Shown here one piece after another: positions 7,362-16,646 of a stretch of 40,858 nucleotides of DNA. The first letter of the stretch is position 1; the number at the start of each line of letters is the position of its first letter. The DNA is taken from the NCBI GenBank assembly GCA_018882585.1, contig VFFB01000008.1:1-40858 (forward strand). The letters run 5' to 3'. The notes beneath the pieces were generated by a model that saw nothing but the letters and a program-made list of their open reading frames with translations, was not told the origin of the DNA and did not search any database. This DNA is from Candidatus Kapaibacterium sp. (lineage in GTDB: Bacteria; Bacteroidota; Ignavibacteria; Kapaibacteriales; Kapaibacteriaceae). The position numbers and the translations under genes were made by a program.

Positions 7362-7784
7362 TCAGTCGCGCTGATCGCGCGTGCGGCGGTCTGTGCAGCC
7401 GCATTGTTGCGCGAGCGTTTCGCGCAGACGAGCTTTCTCGTCGGGGCTTAGCTGCGCGCACGCCGAGTGCATCGCCGGCGAAGTGCCCGCCGTCACAACG
7501 TCGTAGTCTGGCGCCATTGTCGAATCCACTTGCTGCTCGGATGTGATCTTCACTTCGATCGGCGCGGCCTTGCGTCGAACCTGCAAGGCATGCCTGGCGC
7601 CAAACACTCCGATATAGGCAAAGGCTGTTATCCCAGCACCCTCAAGGAACGTCAGCGCACGGTCAGTCGTGATCACCGACGTCAGCACCTGGTTCCACAA
7701 GACCATGACGACAAGGGCATTACATGCCAACAGCCCGCCGATGCATAGGATGTATACGATCGCGCGGGCTGTTGAAGACATCAT
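7362..7784 (-). CDS. Small membrane protein of unknown function downstream of ECF sigma factor
   Basis: A 140-residue protein with two predicted membrane helices (about residues 8-32 and 46-64) and a hydrophilic C-terminal half containing three cysteines (SAC, and CGC near the end). The start could be 7784 or the second Met at 7781; neither has a clear ribosome binding site. It begins 15 bp after the stop of the ECF sigma factor gene, so the two are probably co-transcribed. A membrane partner of a sigma factor would be expected to be an anti-sigma factor, but the zinc-binding HxxxCxxC motif of ZAS anti-sigma factors is absent and no other anti-sigma fold is recognisable. I therefore leave the function open. 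Confidence 0.65.
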   Translation of the reverse strand: MMSSTARAIVYILCIGGLLACNALVVMVLWNQVLTSVITTDRALTFLEGAGITAFAYIGVFGARHALQVRRKAAPIEVKITSEQQVDSTMAPDYDVVTAGTSPAMHSACAQLSPDEKARLRETLAQQCGCTDRRTRDQRD

Positions 7785-7799
7785 CGAAGGTGGGGTCGG

Positions 7800-8456
7800 T
7801 TAGCTTTCGTTGACCGTGTCGTACAGGTCCTGCAATTTCTTGCGAAGGTACAACACAGCGTAGCGTTTCCGAGCGAGCAGCGTGTTGATGTTCACACCGG
7901 TCTCTTCGGACATCTCTCTAAACGAAACACCTTCGAATTCATTTTTGACGAAGACCCATTTCTGCTCCTTCGGGAGCTCCTCGAGGCCTTCCAAGACGGC
8001 TTCCCAGATGGTCTTGCGCACCAGGTCGCTCTCGGGGTTGTACGAGAAGTCGCCCAAGAATCGCTCCACATGGTCCAAACTGCCGTCATCCTTCGTGTCC
8101 GAACCGCCGATGTCCGAGAAGTTGTCAGCGCGCTTCTTGCGGTACGAATCGATGATGCGGTTGCGCACCGAGGTGAACACCCATGAAGCAATGTTCTCGA
8201 TCGGCTTGTTGACGTCCTGCGAGGCTGCAAGAACGTTGGCAAACACGTCCTGAAGGATGTCTTCAGCCTCTTCCTGGCTGCGGACGCGCTGGCGAATGAA
8301 GCCTAGGTACTTCTTCCGATCGTTGCGGAAGAGTTCTTCGATCTGCAAGGCGAGGTCCATAGAATCGCTCCCTTCTGACAATGTGAAACCTTGTTGACGC
8401 ACGTTTGCCGACACCGGGGTGATACCGGTTTTCCGACGGAATTCTGCGGTCTTCAT
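7800..8456 (-). CDS. RNA polymerase ECF-type sigma factor (sigma-70 family)
   Basis: A 218-residue protein. Region 2 is seen as RVRSQEEAEDILQDVFANVL followed by ASWVFTSVRNRIIDSYRKKR. Region 4 is seen as LEELPKEQKWVFVKNEFEG followed by SFREMSEETGVNINTLLARK, a helix-turn-helix for -35 recognition. There is no sigma region 3, which defines the ECF class. Two starts are plausible: 8456, with AAGGAG 5 nt upstream, and 8360 (MDLALQIEEL), with AGGGAG 7 nt upstream; homology begins at the second. I give the longer form because its site is stronger. Upstream, a TCAATTTG element is one base from TAnnTTTG. The next gene downstream encodes a two-TM protein. Confidence 0.88.
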   Translation of the reverse strand: MKTAEFRRKTGITPVSANVRQQGFTLSEGSDSMDLALQIEELFRNDRKKYLGFIRQRVRSQEEAEDILQDVFANVLAASQDVNKPIENIASWVFTSVRNRIIDSYRKKRADNFSDIGGSDTKDDGSLDHVERFLGDFSYNPESDLVRKTIWEAVLEGLEELPKEQKWVFVKNEFEGVSFREMSEETGVNINTLLARKRYAVLYLRKKLQDLYDTVNES

Positions 8457-8555
8457 GACGACTCCTTGCTACAGACTGACAAATTGACACAGTAGAGTCG
8501 CTGTGTCTGATGAATTGGCGTAGCAGTCGTGCCATTATGTCCGAGATTTGTGCAA

Positions 8556-10223
8556 CTAGTGTTGTTCAGAGAGTAGCGGTATTTCTATGCCAAATTTCCT
8601 TGCGTTGTGAATAGCTCGATCGTAGCCGGCATCAGCGTGTCGCAATATGCCCATTAGTGGGTCATATGTCAATACGCGTGCCAATTTTTGTGCTGCCAAG
8701 TCTGTTCCGTCGGCCACGGCGACCATCCCTGCGTGCAGTGACAGTCCCATGCCGACACCGCCGCCGTGATGGAGCGACACCCAAGTTGCTCCGCCCAAGG
8801 TATTCAGGGCGAAGTTCAGGTACACCCAGTCAGCGATGGCATCCGAGCCGTCCTTCATGGCTTCGGTTTCGCGGTGCGGTGATGCCACCGAACCGCAATC
8901 AAGGTGATCGCGGCCGATGACGATCGGCGCCGACACTGCTCCTGAACGTACCAACTCGTTGAACAAGTTCCCGGCCTTGGCGCGGTCGCCGTAGCCAAGC
9001 CAGCAGATGCGGGCGGGTAGACCTTGATAGCCGATGTGCTGCTGCGCTTCCCGGATCCACATATGCAGTTGCTCGTTCTCGGGGAATAAACGCATGATGG
9101 CGTCATCGGTTACACGGATATCTTCAGGATCGCCCGAAAGGGCCACCCAACGGAACGGTCCTTTGCCGTCGCAGAACAGCTCGCGCACAAAGGCCGGAAC
9201 GAAACCCGGGAAGTCAAAGGCATTGGCAACACCGGCATGGTCGCGAGCGATGCCCCGAATGTTGTTGCCGTAATCGAAGACCACTGCCCCCTTCTGCTGG
9301 AATGCCAACATGGCGGAAACATGTGCCCCGATTGAGGTGTGTGCACGTTCGATGTAGGTGGCGGGGTCCGACAGACGTAGCGTGTCGGCATCGGCCTTCG
9401 ACATGCCGGCGGGATAGTAGCCATGCAAGGGGTCGTGGGCCGACGTCTGGTCAGTGACCACGTCGGGCGTGATACCGCGGCGGACAAGTTCCGGCAGGAT
9501 CTCGGCCGCGTTGCCAACCAGTCCGATCGAGATCGGTTCGCGTCGCTCCTGATACTCGCGGATCACGGCCAAGGCCCCATCAAGATCGTCCATCCTGCGG
9601 TCTAGGTAGCCGTCACGGATCCGTTTGTCGATACGCGATGCATCGATTTCGATACAGAGAGCCGCAGCACCGGCAATGGTGGCGGCAAGGGGCTGTGCGC
9701 CACCCATCCCGCCGAGGCCGGCGGTCAGGAGGAAGCGGCCGTGCAGCGTGCCACCGAAGTGCTGCCGCGCGCACTCGGCGAACGTCTCGTAGGTGCCTTG
9801 CACAATGCCTTGCGTGCCGATGTAGATCCATGAGCCTGCCGTCATCTGGCCGTACATCATCAAGCCAAGAGCATCAAGACGGCGGAACTCGTCCCACGAA
9901 GCCCACTTCGGCACAAGGTTGGAATTCGCGATGATGACGCGAGGCGCACCCTCATGTGTAGGCACGACGCCGACGGGCTTGCCGCTTTGCACCAGCAGCG
10001 TCTCGTCGGGATGCATGTCTCGCAGACAGCCAAGAATGGCATCAAACGACTCCCAGTTACGTGCAGCCTTGCCAAAGCCGCCGTAGACGACAAGGTCTTC
10101 CGGCCGCTCGGCATTGTCGGGATCCAGGTTGTTCTGGATCATACGATATGCCGCTTCGATCTGCCAGTTCTTGCAGGTAAGCTGCGAGCCGCGCGGGGCG
10201 CGGACGATGCGAGAGGTGCTCAT
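8556..10223 (-). CDS. hutU: Urocanate hydratase
   Basis: A 555-residue product, the usual length for urocanase, which uses tightly bound NAD+ to hydrate urocanate to imidazolonepropionate in histidine breakdown. Clear landmarks are [12 protein letters not shown] (NAD+ binding), [18 protein letters not shown], the [11 protein letters not shown] segment that carries the active-site cysteine, [18 protein letters not shown], and [19 protein letters not shown]. The frame runs to 10271 but homology starts at [13 protein letters not shown], so the start is put at 10223; there is no clear ribosome binding site. No hutH, hutI or hutG lies within the window, so the pathway must be encoded elsewhere or be partial. 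A DUF971 gene lies 114 bp upstream on the same strand, separated by a short-repeat region. Confidence 0.97.
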   Translation of the reverse strand: MSTSRIVRAPRGSQLTCKNWQIEAAYRMIQNNLDPDNAERPEDLVVYGGFGKAARNWESFDAILGCLRDMHPDETLLVQSGKPVGVVPTHEGAPRVIIANSNLVPKWASWDEFRRLDALGLMMYGQMTAGSWIYIGTQGIVQGTYETFAECARQHFGGTLHGRFLLTAGLGGMGGAQPLAATIAGAAALCIEIDASRIDKRIRDGYLDRRMDDLDGALAVIREYQERREPISIGLVGNAAEILPELVRRGITPDVVTDQTSAHDPLHGYYPAGMSKADADTLRLSDPATYIERAHTSIGAHVSAMLAFQQKGAVVFDYGNNIRGIARDHAGVANAFDFPGFVPAFVRELFCDGKGPFRWVALSGDPEDIRVTDDAIMRLFPENEQLHMWIREAQQHIGYQGLPARICWLGYGDRAKAGNLFNELVRSGAVSAPIVIGRDHLDCGSVASPHRETEAMKDGSDAIADWVYLNFALNTLGGATWVSLHHGGGVGMGLSLHAGMVAVADGTDLAAQKLARVLTYDPLMGILRHADAGYDRAIHNARKFGIEIPLLSEQH

Positions 10224-10288
10224 AGGGCTTGCTGGGTTAGGTTCGAACTGCTGGCGAAAACACCGGTTCAACGGTCGACGTTCCTGGG

Positions 10289-10325
10289 GGTATCCGTCCG
10301 ATCGGTCCGATCCGTCCGATCCGCC
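10289..10325. repeat. Short CGATC/GTCCGATC repeat cluster (copy 1)
   Basis: Overlapping copies of TCCGTCCGATC and GGTCCGATCCG lie between the DUF971 stop and the hutU start. The 15-mer ATCCGTCCGATCGGT (10292-10306) occurs again in the same orientation at 26333-26347. It contains the palindrome CCGATCGG, and ATCGGTCCGAT nearby is a near-palindrome. Confidence 0.7.
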
Positions 10326-10337
10326 TTATCCGCCGGC

Positions 10338-10694
10338 TCATCCCTTGGGGAACTGCTGGTCGATCTCGGCGATGGTTGCCGCTGTGAGTTTCTTCGACTC
10401 GAACACCGTACGGAGCATCTCCCAGGTGTAGATGCCCGAGTCGTGTCCGTCGTTCCACGCCGCCTGTACGCCGTAGTTGCCTACGGGCACCAGCGAGGCC
10501 AGCTCGTTCATGCCGGGCGCGAAGGTCTTGATGCCAACGAAGACCTGCTGACCCATGATCTCTTCGCCCGTGCAGTAGGCGCACGGACAAGCATCGCGAA
10601 GGTCGCTCAGCAGGATGCACGATGTGAAGCCGTCAGACCACGAACTTTCAAGGACGGCGGCATTGCGGCGTTTGAGCGAGGTAGGGCGTATCAT
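10338..10694 (-). CDS. DUF971 (GBBH-like) domain protein
   Basis: A 118-residue protein matching the DUF971 pattern: RPTSLKRRN, then SWSDGFTSCILLSDLRDACP with CPCAYCTGEE, then VPVGNYGVQAAWNDGHDSGI followed by YTWEMLR. The domain is related to the N-terminus of gamma-butyrobetaine hydroxylase and resembles a small metal-binding module; the CxCAxC cysteines are present. Stand-alone family members have been linked to iron-sulfur metabolism but have no firm role. The TAATTTTG element (10699-10706, minus strand) stops only 4 nt before the ATG, and no ribosome binding site can fit, which predicts a leaderless mRNA. It may be co-transcribed with hutU. Confidence 0.85.
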   Translation of the reverse strand: MIRPTSLKRRNAAVLESSWSDGFTSCILLSDLRDACPCAYCTGEEIMGQQVFVGIKTFAPGMNELASLVPVGNYGVQAAWNDGHDSGIYTWEMLRTVFESKKLTAATIAEIDQQFPKG

Positions 10695-10698
10695 GCTT

Positions 10699-10706
10699 CA
10701 AAATTA
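10699..10706 (-). promoter_or_regulatory. Exact TAnnTTTG promoter element for the DUF971 gene (leaderless)
   Basis: The minus strand reads TAATTTTG, then AAGC, then the ATG. The element matches the Bacteroidota -7 consensus exactly. With the normal spacing, transcription would begin at or within a base or two of the ATG. Confidence 0.55.
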
Positions 10707-10711
10707 CATGG

Positions 10712-10742
10712 TTGCAAGTCATTCATCGCGCATGCATGTTTG
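10712..10742 (+). promoter_or_regulatory. Possible promoter of the PCMD-like/beta-barrel operon
   Basis: TTG at 10712-10714 and CATGTTTG at 10735-10742 (one mismatch from TAnnTTTG) are 20 bp apart, the spacing expected between Bacteroidota -33 and -7 elements. The element leaves a short leader that carries GGGAGG ahead of the ATG at 10767. Confidence 0.45.
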
Positions 10743-10766
10743 TCCGTGGAACGTGGGAGGCATCAG

Positions 10767-11678
10767 ATGCGAAACTTCATGATCGCTGTGCTGACGGTCA
10801 CGGCTCTGCCGGTGTACGGTCAGGCGCTCGTCAACCTCGACTTCGAAGAATGGAAGTTGTTCAAGGGGCAGTTGCTGTTCCGTGATTACGAGGAACCTAC
10901 CGGCTGGACCTCGGGCAACGGCGTCATCCACGTTGCACCGAACACCGATGCGCTGACGTCGAAGTCGTCAGACGCGTCCAGCGGCAGCTACTGCGTGCAG
11001 ATGACAACACGCAACATCTTTGGACAGATCGCCGCAGGGACGTGCTATACGGGGAAGTTCGAGATCAACCTGAGCGACCCGGTGAAGAGCGCGAAGCTGG
11101 GGATACCGTACACGGACAGACCCGCTGTGTTTGCCGGTATGCATCGCTATGCTCCCGTGAACAATGACTCGGCCACGCTGTACTGCGTCCTGTCAAAATG
11201 GGATGGCTCGGCACAACGACGCGTTACCGTCGGCGAGGCGCGCCACGTGGTCTATAAGTCTGTGCCCACATGGACGCCGTTCTCGTTTCCGATCGAGTAT
11301 GGATCGTCTGACGCCCCAGATACGATCACGGTCGTATTCGCCGCAAGTGCAGGAGGCGACCTGATGAAGGGCGAGGTGGGCAGTACGCTTTGGATCGATG
11401 CGGTACACATAGGCGCGGCCACGTCGGTGGCTGTTACGCCGGAAACGCACGGCGCGGTTACGGTGGTTGACCGTATAATGTCGACGCAGGTGTCAGACCA
11501 TGCAATGTCGACCGTGACGGTCTATGCGCTGGACGGGCGTCGGCTGTGGCAAGAGGACGTCAACGGGCCGACGCTCTACCTTGGCGGAATACCTTCGGGT
11601 CCCGTCCTGATCGAGATCGGCCTGCAAAGCCCAGACGGGTCGCACGTCTGCCACCGCCTGATGACCGTACTGCCATGA
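10767..11678 (+). CDS. Secreted PCMD-like (putative carbohydrate metabolism domain) protein with T9SS-type C-terminus
   Basis: A 303-residue protein with a signal peptide (cleavage likely after ALPVYG, residue 18). The mature N-terminus (NLDFEEW, then EEPTGWTSGNG) and the following jelly-roll-like region resemble the PCMD family of Bacteroidota surface proteins: AGTCYTGKFEI, YTDRPAVFAGMHRYAPV, and GSTLWIDAVHIG near 215. The last 60 residues (VTVYALDGRRLW, then GGIPSGPVLIEI) have the look of a type A T9SS sorting domain, so the product is probably exported to the cell surface. An excellent ribosome binding site, GGGAGG, lies 6 nt before the ATG. The stop overlaps the next start (ATGA), which points to coupled translation with the beta-barrel gene. 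Confidence 0.72.
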   Translation: MRNFMIAVLTVTALPVYGQALVNLDFEEWKLFKGQLLFRDYEEPTGWTSGNGVIHVAPNTDALTSKSSDASSGSYCVQMTTRNIFGQIAAGTCYTGKFEINLSDPVKSAKLGIPYTDRPAVFAGMHRYAPVNNDSATLYCVLSKWDGSAQRRVTVGEARHVVYKSVPTWTPFSFPIEYGSSDAPDTITVVFAASAGGDLMKGEVGSTLWIDAVHIGAATSVAVTPETHGAVTVVDRIMSTQVSDHAMSTVTVYALDGRRLWQEDVNGPTLYLGGIPSGPVLIEIGLQSPDGSHVCHRLMTVLP

Positions 11679-12385
11679 AATGGCTTGTTGCAGCGCTGAC
11701 GCTCCTGCTGCAGTTGGCAGCGTCGCAAGCGCAGCCGCTGATGCTTCAGGCAGGCATCACCGTGGGTACGCCTATTCCCATGGGCGATATCCCGGAAGGC
11801 GCCACGGGGGCGCCAGTGCCGAAACTGACGTTTGCCATGGAGACGTTGTTCGATATCGGCGGACCTTGGGCCGTGGCCACGGAGATACGCGCCTGCGGCT
11901 ATGGTTCGACGTTTTCGACGCCCCTTATCAACCAACCGATCATTGACAAAGTGCCGGTGCGGATCGCTGACGGTTCGACGGTGATCTACGAGGTCGAAAC
12001 GATCTTCAATGGTTCGTCGACGGGAACCTTCGACAACACGTATGTGCAGGTGCCCGTGCTGTTGTCGTACCGGCTGAGCGACGCGTGGGACGTCCTTGCC
12101 GGTCCATACGTGGCTTGGATGGTGGCCACACGGTCGAATGCGCGAGGCGTAGGAACGGTGGGCATCAGGCCTGAGATTGTAGAGCGCGACATGGAGTTCG
12201 GCGACCGCCTTGCAGAGATCGATTACGGCGTGCAGATCGGTACGCAGACGTCGCTGAGCAGTTCCGTTGTGCTTGATACGCGCATGGTCGTGGGACTTGT
12301 GAGCGTCTTCGACGCATCGTACAAAACCGTCGACCAAGCCCTGCACAACCTGTACCTGCATGTCGGCCTTGGATATCGGCTTTAG
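11675..12385 (+). CDS. PorT-like outer-membrane beta-barrel protein
   Basis: A 236-residue protein with a signal peptide ([19 protein letters not shown], cleavage after residue 19). The mature part alternates polar and hydrophobic residues in strands ending in aromatic residues and closes with [11 protein letters not shown], a typical C-terminal barrel strand. It fits the small 8-strand barrel class (OMP_b-brl_2/PorT-like) frequent in Bacteroidota. The start overlaps the stop of the PCMD-like gene by four bases (ATGA), so the two are translated together and the barrel may anchor or assist the surface protein; that last point is inference. A short hairpin, TCGGC-TTTA-GCCGA, covers its stop codon (12376-12389). 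Confidence 0.75.
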   Translation: MKWLVAALTLLLQLAASQAQPLMLQAGITVGTPIPMGDIPEGATGAPVPKLTFAMETLFDIGGPWAVATEIRACGYGSTFSTPLINQPIIDKVPVRIADGSTVIYEVETIFNGSSTGTFDNTYVQVPVLLSYRLSDAWDVLAGPYVAWMVATRSNARGVGTVGIRPEIVERDMEFGDRLAEIDYGVQIGTQTSLSSSVVLDTRMVVGLVSVFDASYKTVDQALHNLYLHVGLGYRL

Positions 12386-12411
12386 CCGACAACTGTGTCG
12401 TCGTGCCGCCG

Positions 12412-12419
12412 TATGTTTG
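12412..12419 (+). promoter_or_regulatory. Exact TAnnTTTG promoter element for asnS (leaderless)
   Basis: TATGTTTG is followed by CGGC and then the asnS ATG at 12424, the same 4-nt distance as at the DUF971 gene. There is no room for a ribosome binding site between the element and the start. No clear -33 TTG is seen at the ideal distance. Confidence 0.5.
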
Positions 12420-12423
12420 CGGC

Positions 12424-13776
12424 ATGGAATCGCGTTACAAGTCATTTGTTGCCATCGAGCAGCTTGCCGACAAGGTTGGCGAAACGGTAACCCTACATGG
12501 TTGGGTCTACGACAAGACCGAAAAGGGTAAGCTCATTTTCATCAAACTGCGGGACGGATCGGGCACCGTGCAAGGTGTTCTGTTCAAGCCGAATGTGGCC
12601 GAAGATGTCTTCGCTGCCGCGTCGTCGCTGACGCAGGAATCAAGCGTGTCGATCACGGGTACTGTCCGCGCTGAACAGCGCGCGCCAGGCGGCGTCGAAG
12701 TCGATGTTACCGAGGTGCGCGTATGGCAGATCGCCCGCGACTATCCGATCACGCCCAAGGAACACGGCGTCGAGTTCCTGATGGAGCACCGCCACCTGTG
12801 GTTGCGCTCGGCCAGGCAGCACGCCATCATGCGCGTGCGCGCACAGGTGATCAAGGCCATCCGTGACTTCTTTGACGGCAATGGCTTCAAGCTGATGGAC
12901 TCGCCGATCTTCACGCCGAATGCCTGCGAAGGCACGTCGACGCTGTTCGAGACGGAGTACTTCGATCTTGGCAAGGCCTACCTGACGCAGTCGGGTCAGC
13001 TCTACGCCGAAGCATCAGCCATGGCCCTTGGCAAGGTCTATACCTTCGGTCCGACCTTCCGCGCCGAGAAGTCAAAGACGCGGCGTCACCTGACGGAGTT
13101 CTGGATGGTCGAGCCCGAGATGGCCTACTTCGACCTGAACGACGACATGGACCTTGCGGAAGACCTCGTGGTATATATCGTCGAGCAGTGTCTGAAGAAT
13201 TGTCAGCGCGAGCTGGCAACACTTGGCCGTGACATCGCGAAACTCGAGAAGATCAAGCGTCCGTTCTACCGCATGAGTTACACCGAAGCTGTCGATTGGC
13301 TGAATGCGAACAACGTGAAGCTCAATCGCAAGCAGGCAGACGGATCGGAGATCCAGATTGACTTCCCCTGGGGTGAAGACTTCGGCGCTCCGCAGGAAGA
13401 GGCGATCATGACGCAGTTCGATCGGCCCTGCATCATCCATCGGTATCCGTCGGAGGTCAAGGCCTTCTACATGAAGCGCGACCCAGAGAATTCGAAGGTC
13501 GTTCTTGCGATGGACATGCTGGCTCCCGAAGGTGCCGGCGAGATCATCGGCGGCTCGCAACGCGAAGACGATCATGACCTGCTGCTTGAGCGGCTGCGTC
13601 ACGAGGGTCTTCCCGAAGAAGCTTTCCAATGGTATCTCGACCTTCGCAAGTTCGGATCGGTACCGCATAGCGGCTTCGGCCTTGGCGTCGAACGCACCGT
13701 GAAGTGGATCACCGGCGCCGAGCATATCCGTGAGGTGATTCCGTTCCCGCGGATGATCTATCGCATCGTACCCTGA
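12424..13776 (+). CDS. asnS: Asparaginyl-tRNA synthetase
   Basis: A 450-residue class IIb synthetase. The N-terminal OB fold (about 12-105: [20 protein letters not shown], then [10 protein letters not shown]) binds the anticodon. The catalytic core shows motif 2 ([20 protein letters not shown] followed by WMVEPE) and motif 3 ([13 protein letters not shown]). The [20 protein letters not shown] segment and the overall length separate it from AspRS and LysRS. A GTG seven codons upstream (12403) is in frame, but homology and the promoter position favour the ATG at 12424. A TAnnTTTG element ends 4 nt before this ATG, suggesting a leaderless transcript. The enzyme charges tRNA-Asn directly, so the organism need not rely on the amidotransferase route for Asn-tRNA. 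Confidence 0.97.
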   Translation: MESRYKSFVAIEQLADKVGETVTLHGWVYDKTEKGKLIFIKLRDGSGTVQGVLFKPNVAEDVFAAASSLTQESSVSITGTVRAEQRAPGGVEVDVTEVRVWQIARDYPITPKEHGVEFLMEHRHLWLRSARQHAIMRVRAQVIKAIRDFFDGNGFKLMDSPIFTPNACEGTSTLFETEYFDLGKAYLTQSGQLYAEASAMALGKVYTFGPTFRAEKSKTRRHLTEFWMVEPEMAYFDLNDDMDLAEDLVVYIVEQCLKNCQRELATLGRDIAKLEKIKRPFYRMSYTEAVDWLNANNVKLNRKQADGSEIQIDFPWGEDFGAPQEEAIMTQFDRPCIIHRYPSEVKAFYMKRDPENSKVVLAMDMLAPEGAGEIIGGSQREDDHDLLLERLRHEGLPEEAFQWYLDLRKFGSVPHSGFGLGVERTVKWITGAEHIREVIPFPRMIYRIVP

Positions 13777-13869
13777 CGGAACTGCGCGACAATACTCTGA
13801 CACCACACCAACCACGGTGGTTCTGCCTTTGTGGTATCACCGAGCATCTCTGAACGAACGAAATACGAC

Positions 13870-15651
13870 ATGGAAGCCACAGCGAAGACCGGCGCAGAAC
13901 ACGTAATATGGGACCTTTCGGACCTCTATCCCTCCACCGAAGACGATCGCTTCAAGAGCGACCTTTCGGGCATTGCCCAACGCGCGGAAGCGTTCCGCGC
14001 CGCTTGGTCGGGACGGTTCCCGACGGCGACGGATGCCGAAATGGTGACGTTCATCGAGGAGTACAGCGATATCGTCCAGACGGCCGACCGGCTGGGATCA
14101 TTCTCGCATCTGCGGTGGACGACGAACACCGACGACCCCGAGTACGGCCGGACGCTGCAGACAGTCCGCGAAACGCTGACGTCGGCCTGGCAGTGGCTCG
14201 TCTTCGTGTCGACCGAAATGAACACCCTCGAAGAGTCGCGCCTGGACCACTTCATCAACGCCCCTTCCCTTGCCCCTTGGAAGCACTGGTTCGAAGTAGT
14301 GAAGAATACGCGAAAGCACGTGCTGAGCGAAGACGTCGAGAAGGTGCTGAGCGAGAAGAGCCTGACGTCGCGCGCTGCGTGGGTGCGGCTGCATGACGAA
14401 CTGATGGCTGCCGAGTCGTATTCGCTGGACGGGCAGGACTATACCGAAGCGCAGATCCTGAAGATGCTCCACGACCCTGATCGTGCGAAGCGGAAGGCTG
14501 CGGCAGAGGTGTTCTCGAACGGTCTGAAGAAGGGCTCGAAGACGCATGCCTTTATCTACAACACGGTGATCGCCGATGTTGCCAGCAACACCCGCATGCG
14601 CAAGTACAACACGTGGGTCTCGTCGCGCAATGAAGACAACGAAGTCAGCGATGCTTCGGTGCAGGCATTGATCGACGCCGTCGTGGGTCGCTACGGCATC
14701 GTCGAACGATTCTACACCCTGAAGCGCCGTCTGCTTGGCCTTGACGAAATGTTGGACTACGATCGCTACGCACCTGTAGGTGGCGACTCGGGCTGGTGGA
14801 CGTGGGATCAGTGTCGCGAGCTGGTCGTGAAGGCCTATGGCGACTTCCATGCCGAGGCAGGCGAGATCGCATCCATGTTCTTCGACAAGCCGTGGATCCA
14901 CGCCCCCGTCTTGAAGGGCAAGAATGGCGGTGCCTACAGTGCCGGTACCGTTCCCTCGGCCCACCCCTACGTCTTCCTGAACTACATGGGTACGAATCGT
15001 GACGTCCAAGTCGTGGCACACGAACTTGGTCACGGCATCCATCAATACCTGTCACGCCGTCAGGGACAGCTGCTGGCAGACACGCCGCTCACGATCGCCG
15101 AAACGGCCAGTGTGTTTGGCGAGATGTTGACGTTCCAAACGTTGCTCGACCGCATGACGTCGAAGGAAGAGCGTCTTACGCTGATCATGGGTAAGCTGGA
15201 CGATATCATCGCCACCGTGTTCCGCCAGATCGCCCTGAACCGTTTCGAAGATGCCATGCACGTGACGCGTGCTGCCGAGGGCGAACTCAGCGTCGACCGT
15301 CTGTGCGAACTGTGGATGTCTACGCAACAGACGCAGTTCGGCTCCAGCGTGACCTTCACCGAAGGCTATCGCTACTGGTGGTCGTACATCTCGCACTTCA
15401 TGCATGTGCCGGGCTACGTGTACGCCTATGCCTATGGCGAGCTGCTCGTCCTTGCACTCTACGGCATCTACCGCCGCGAAGGAGCGTCCTTCCCCGAGAA
15501 GTACATGGACCTGTTGCGTGCCGGTGGTTCCAAGTCGCCCGAGGAGCTGCTGGCTCCATTCGGTTGCGATATCAACGACCCATCGTTTTGGAATGTGGGT
15601 CTGGACGCCATTGAGCAATTGTTGCAGGAAGCCGAATCGCTGGCTTCGTAA
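13870..15651 (+). CDS. pepF: Oligoendopeptidase F (M3 family zinc metallopeptidase)
   Basis: A 593-residue cytoplasmic peptidase without a signal peptide. The zinc site VVAHELGHGIHQYLS lies near residue 384, with the downstream glutamate in the ETASVFGEMLTFQ helix, the normal M3 arrangement. The N-terminal helical domain (VIWDLSDLYPS onward) and the C-terminal FMHVPGYVYAYAYGELLVLA segment are typical of the PepF/M3 clade. It cleaves short peptides and is generally a peptide-recycling enzyme. The frame reaches a GTG at 13831, but the ATG at 13870 fits homologues better; no strong ribosome binding site is seen at either. The gene is convergent with the transglycosylase gene, only 9 bp away. Confidence 0.93.
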   Translation: MEATAKTGAEHVIWDLSDLYPSTEDDRFKSDLSGIAQRAEAFRAAWSGRFPTATDAEMVTFIEEYSDIVQTADRLGSFSHLRWTTNTDDPEYGRTLQTVRETLTSAWQWLVFVSTEMNTLEESRLDHFINAPSLAPWKHWFEVVKNTRKHVLSEDVEKVLSEKSLTSRAAWVRLHDELMAAESYSLDGQDYTEAQILKMLHDPDRAKRKAAAEVFSNGLKKGSKTHAFIYNTVIADVASNTRMRKYNTWVSSRNEDNEVSDASVQALIDAVVGRYGIVERFYTLKRRLLGLDEMLDYDRYAPVGGDSGWWTWDQCRELVVKAYGDFHAEAGEIASMFFDKPWIHAPVLKGKNGGAYSAGTVPSAHPYVFLNYMGTNRDVQVVAHELGHGIHQYLSRRQGQLLADTPLTIAETASVFGEMLTFQTLLDRMTSKEERLTLIMGKLDDIIATVFRQIALNRFEDAMHVTRAAEGELSVDRLCELWMSTQQTQFGSSVTFTEGYRYWWSYISHFMHVPGYVYAYAYGELLVLALYGIYRREGASFPEKYMDLLRAGGSKSPEELLAPFGCDINDPSFWNVGLDAIEQLLQEAESLAS

Positions 15652-15660
15652 GGGGCGGCG

Positions 15661-16578
15661 TTACTTCACCTTATCGGCCAACGTCAGCACGGCATTGACG
15701 TAGGCGCCGCTGTTGTTGTAGTGGCGAACGGCGGCGCGATGACTCTCGTCGGTTTCGGCCCAGCCGTTCGACCGAAGGTAGTTGCCAACGCTATGCATGG
15801 CGTCGGCGCGGTTGAACAGGTCGATACGTCCGTCGCCATTTCCATCACGAGCCCACCGTTGGTACGACGAGGGCAGGAACTGCGGCAAGCCGAAGGCACC
15901 GGCCCATGAGCCGTACAACGACATGATATCCAGGCCATGCTGTTGCTCGACAGCCTGCATGGCCTTGAGTTGTTCGATGGCCCAATTGGTCTTGCGCGCG
16001 GCCTTGGCCATGACGAGCGCTCGCACAGAGTCGACCTGCTGCGGCGTGAGCGTCGTATCCTGCGCGACGGCCCGAACATTTTGTTCGATGAACTCCGGTT
16101 CCGACGCAAGGGCAACGCTCAGGTAGACGCTTGGCAGGTGGTGCCGACCAAGAACACGGCCATATTTTGTTTCGACCCAGATGATGGACGCGATCACTTC
16201 CTTGGGAACGCTGTACGTGCGCTCGCAGGCGCTGAGCAGCGAATCATGATCGGCAATGAACTGGCGCACCCGCCGCACGCTGGCAGCATCGTAGTTGTGC
16301 GCGTAGTTCGGCTTGATGGCAAAGTTGGTCACGTTGATGCGGACCAGGTCGCGATTGAATCTCGTCTCGGGCTCCGTGATCAGTCTGATCGCAAACGACG
16401 AATCGACGCCGCGCGCAGTCACAACGTCGAGCGCGCGACCCAACATCGACCGTTTGACCACGACATTCCTCGAGGCAGGGTCGGGGTCGGGTGCACCGGT
16501 CGACAAGATGCTGACTCCAAGAATGACGGCGAAAAGAGCTGACAGAGAGATCATGAAGATGGCTGCATGTTGGCGCAT
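15661..16578 (-). CDS. MltB-like lytic murein transglycosylase
   Basis: A 305-residue protein with an N-terminal hydrophobic segment (residues about 6-24), acting as signal peptide or anchor; no lipobox cysteine follows. The catalytic domain has the SLT_2/MltB features: IASIIWVETKYGRVLGRH with the catalytic Glu in VETKYG, then GSWAGAFGLPQFLPSSYQRW, then DGNGDGRIDLFNRADAMHSV and GNYLRSNGW. It cleaves the MurNAc-GlcNAc bond of peptidoglycan with 1,6-anhydro product formation. The open frame extends 30 codons upstream of MRQHAAIFM; the ATG at 16578 gives a sensible signal sequence. It is divergent from the DUF1573 gene with a 68-bp spacer. Confidence 0.88.
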   Translation of the reverse strand: MRQHAAIFMISLSALFAVILGVSILSTGAPDPDPASRNVVVKRSMLGRALDVVTARGVDSSFAIRLITEPETRFNRDLVRINVTNFAIKPNYAHNYDAASVRRVRQFIADHDSLLSACERTYSVPKEVIASIIWVETKYGRVLGRHHLPSVYLSVALASEPEFIEQNVRAVAQDTTLTPQQVDSVRALVMAKAARKTNWAIEQLKAMQAVEQQHGLDIMSLYGSWAGAFGLPQFLPSSYQRWARDGNGDGRIDLFNRADAMHSVGNYLRSNGWAETDESHRAAVRHYNNSGAYVNAVLTLADKVK

Positions 16579-16646
16579 GACGCACGAAATAACGAAGTTG
16601 TATCGTCTTGGAAGGGCCGAAAAAACACACAGTTGTCCACACCCCG

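Noticed and set aside
9954-10766. N-terminal extension of the PCMD-like protein
   Set aside because: The frame overlaps hutU and the DUF971 gene in antisense. The signal peptide and a perfect ribosome binding site fix the start at 10767.
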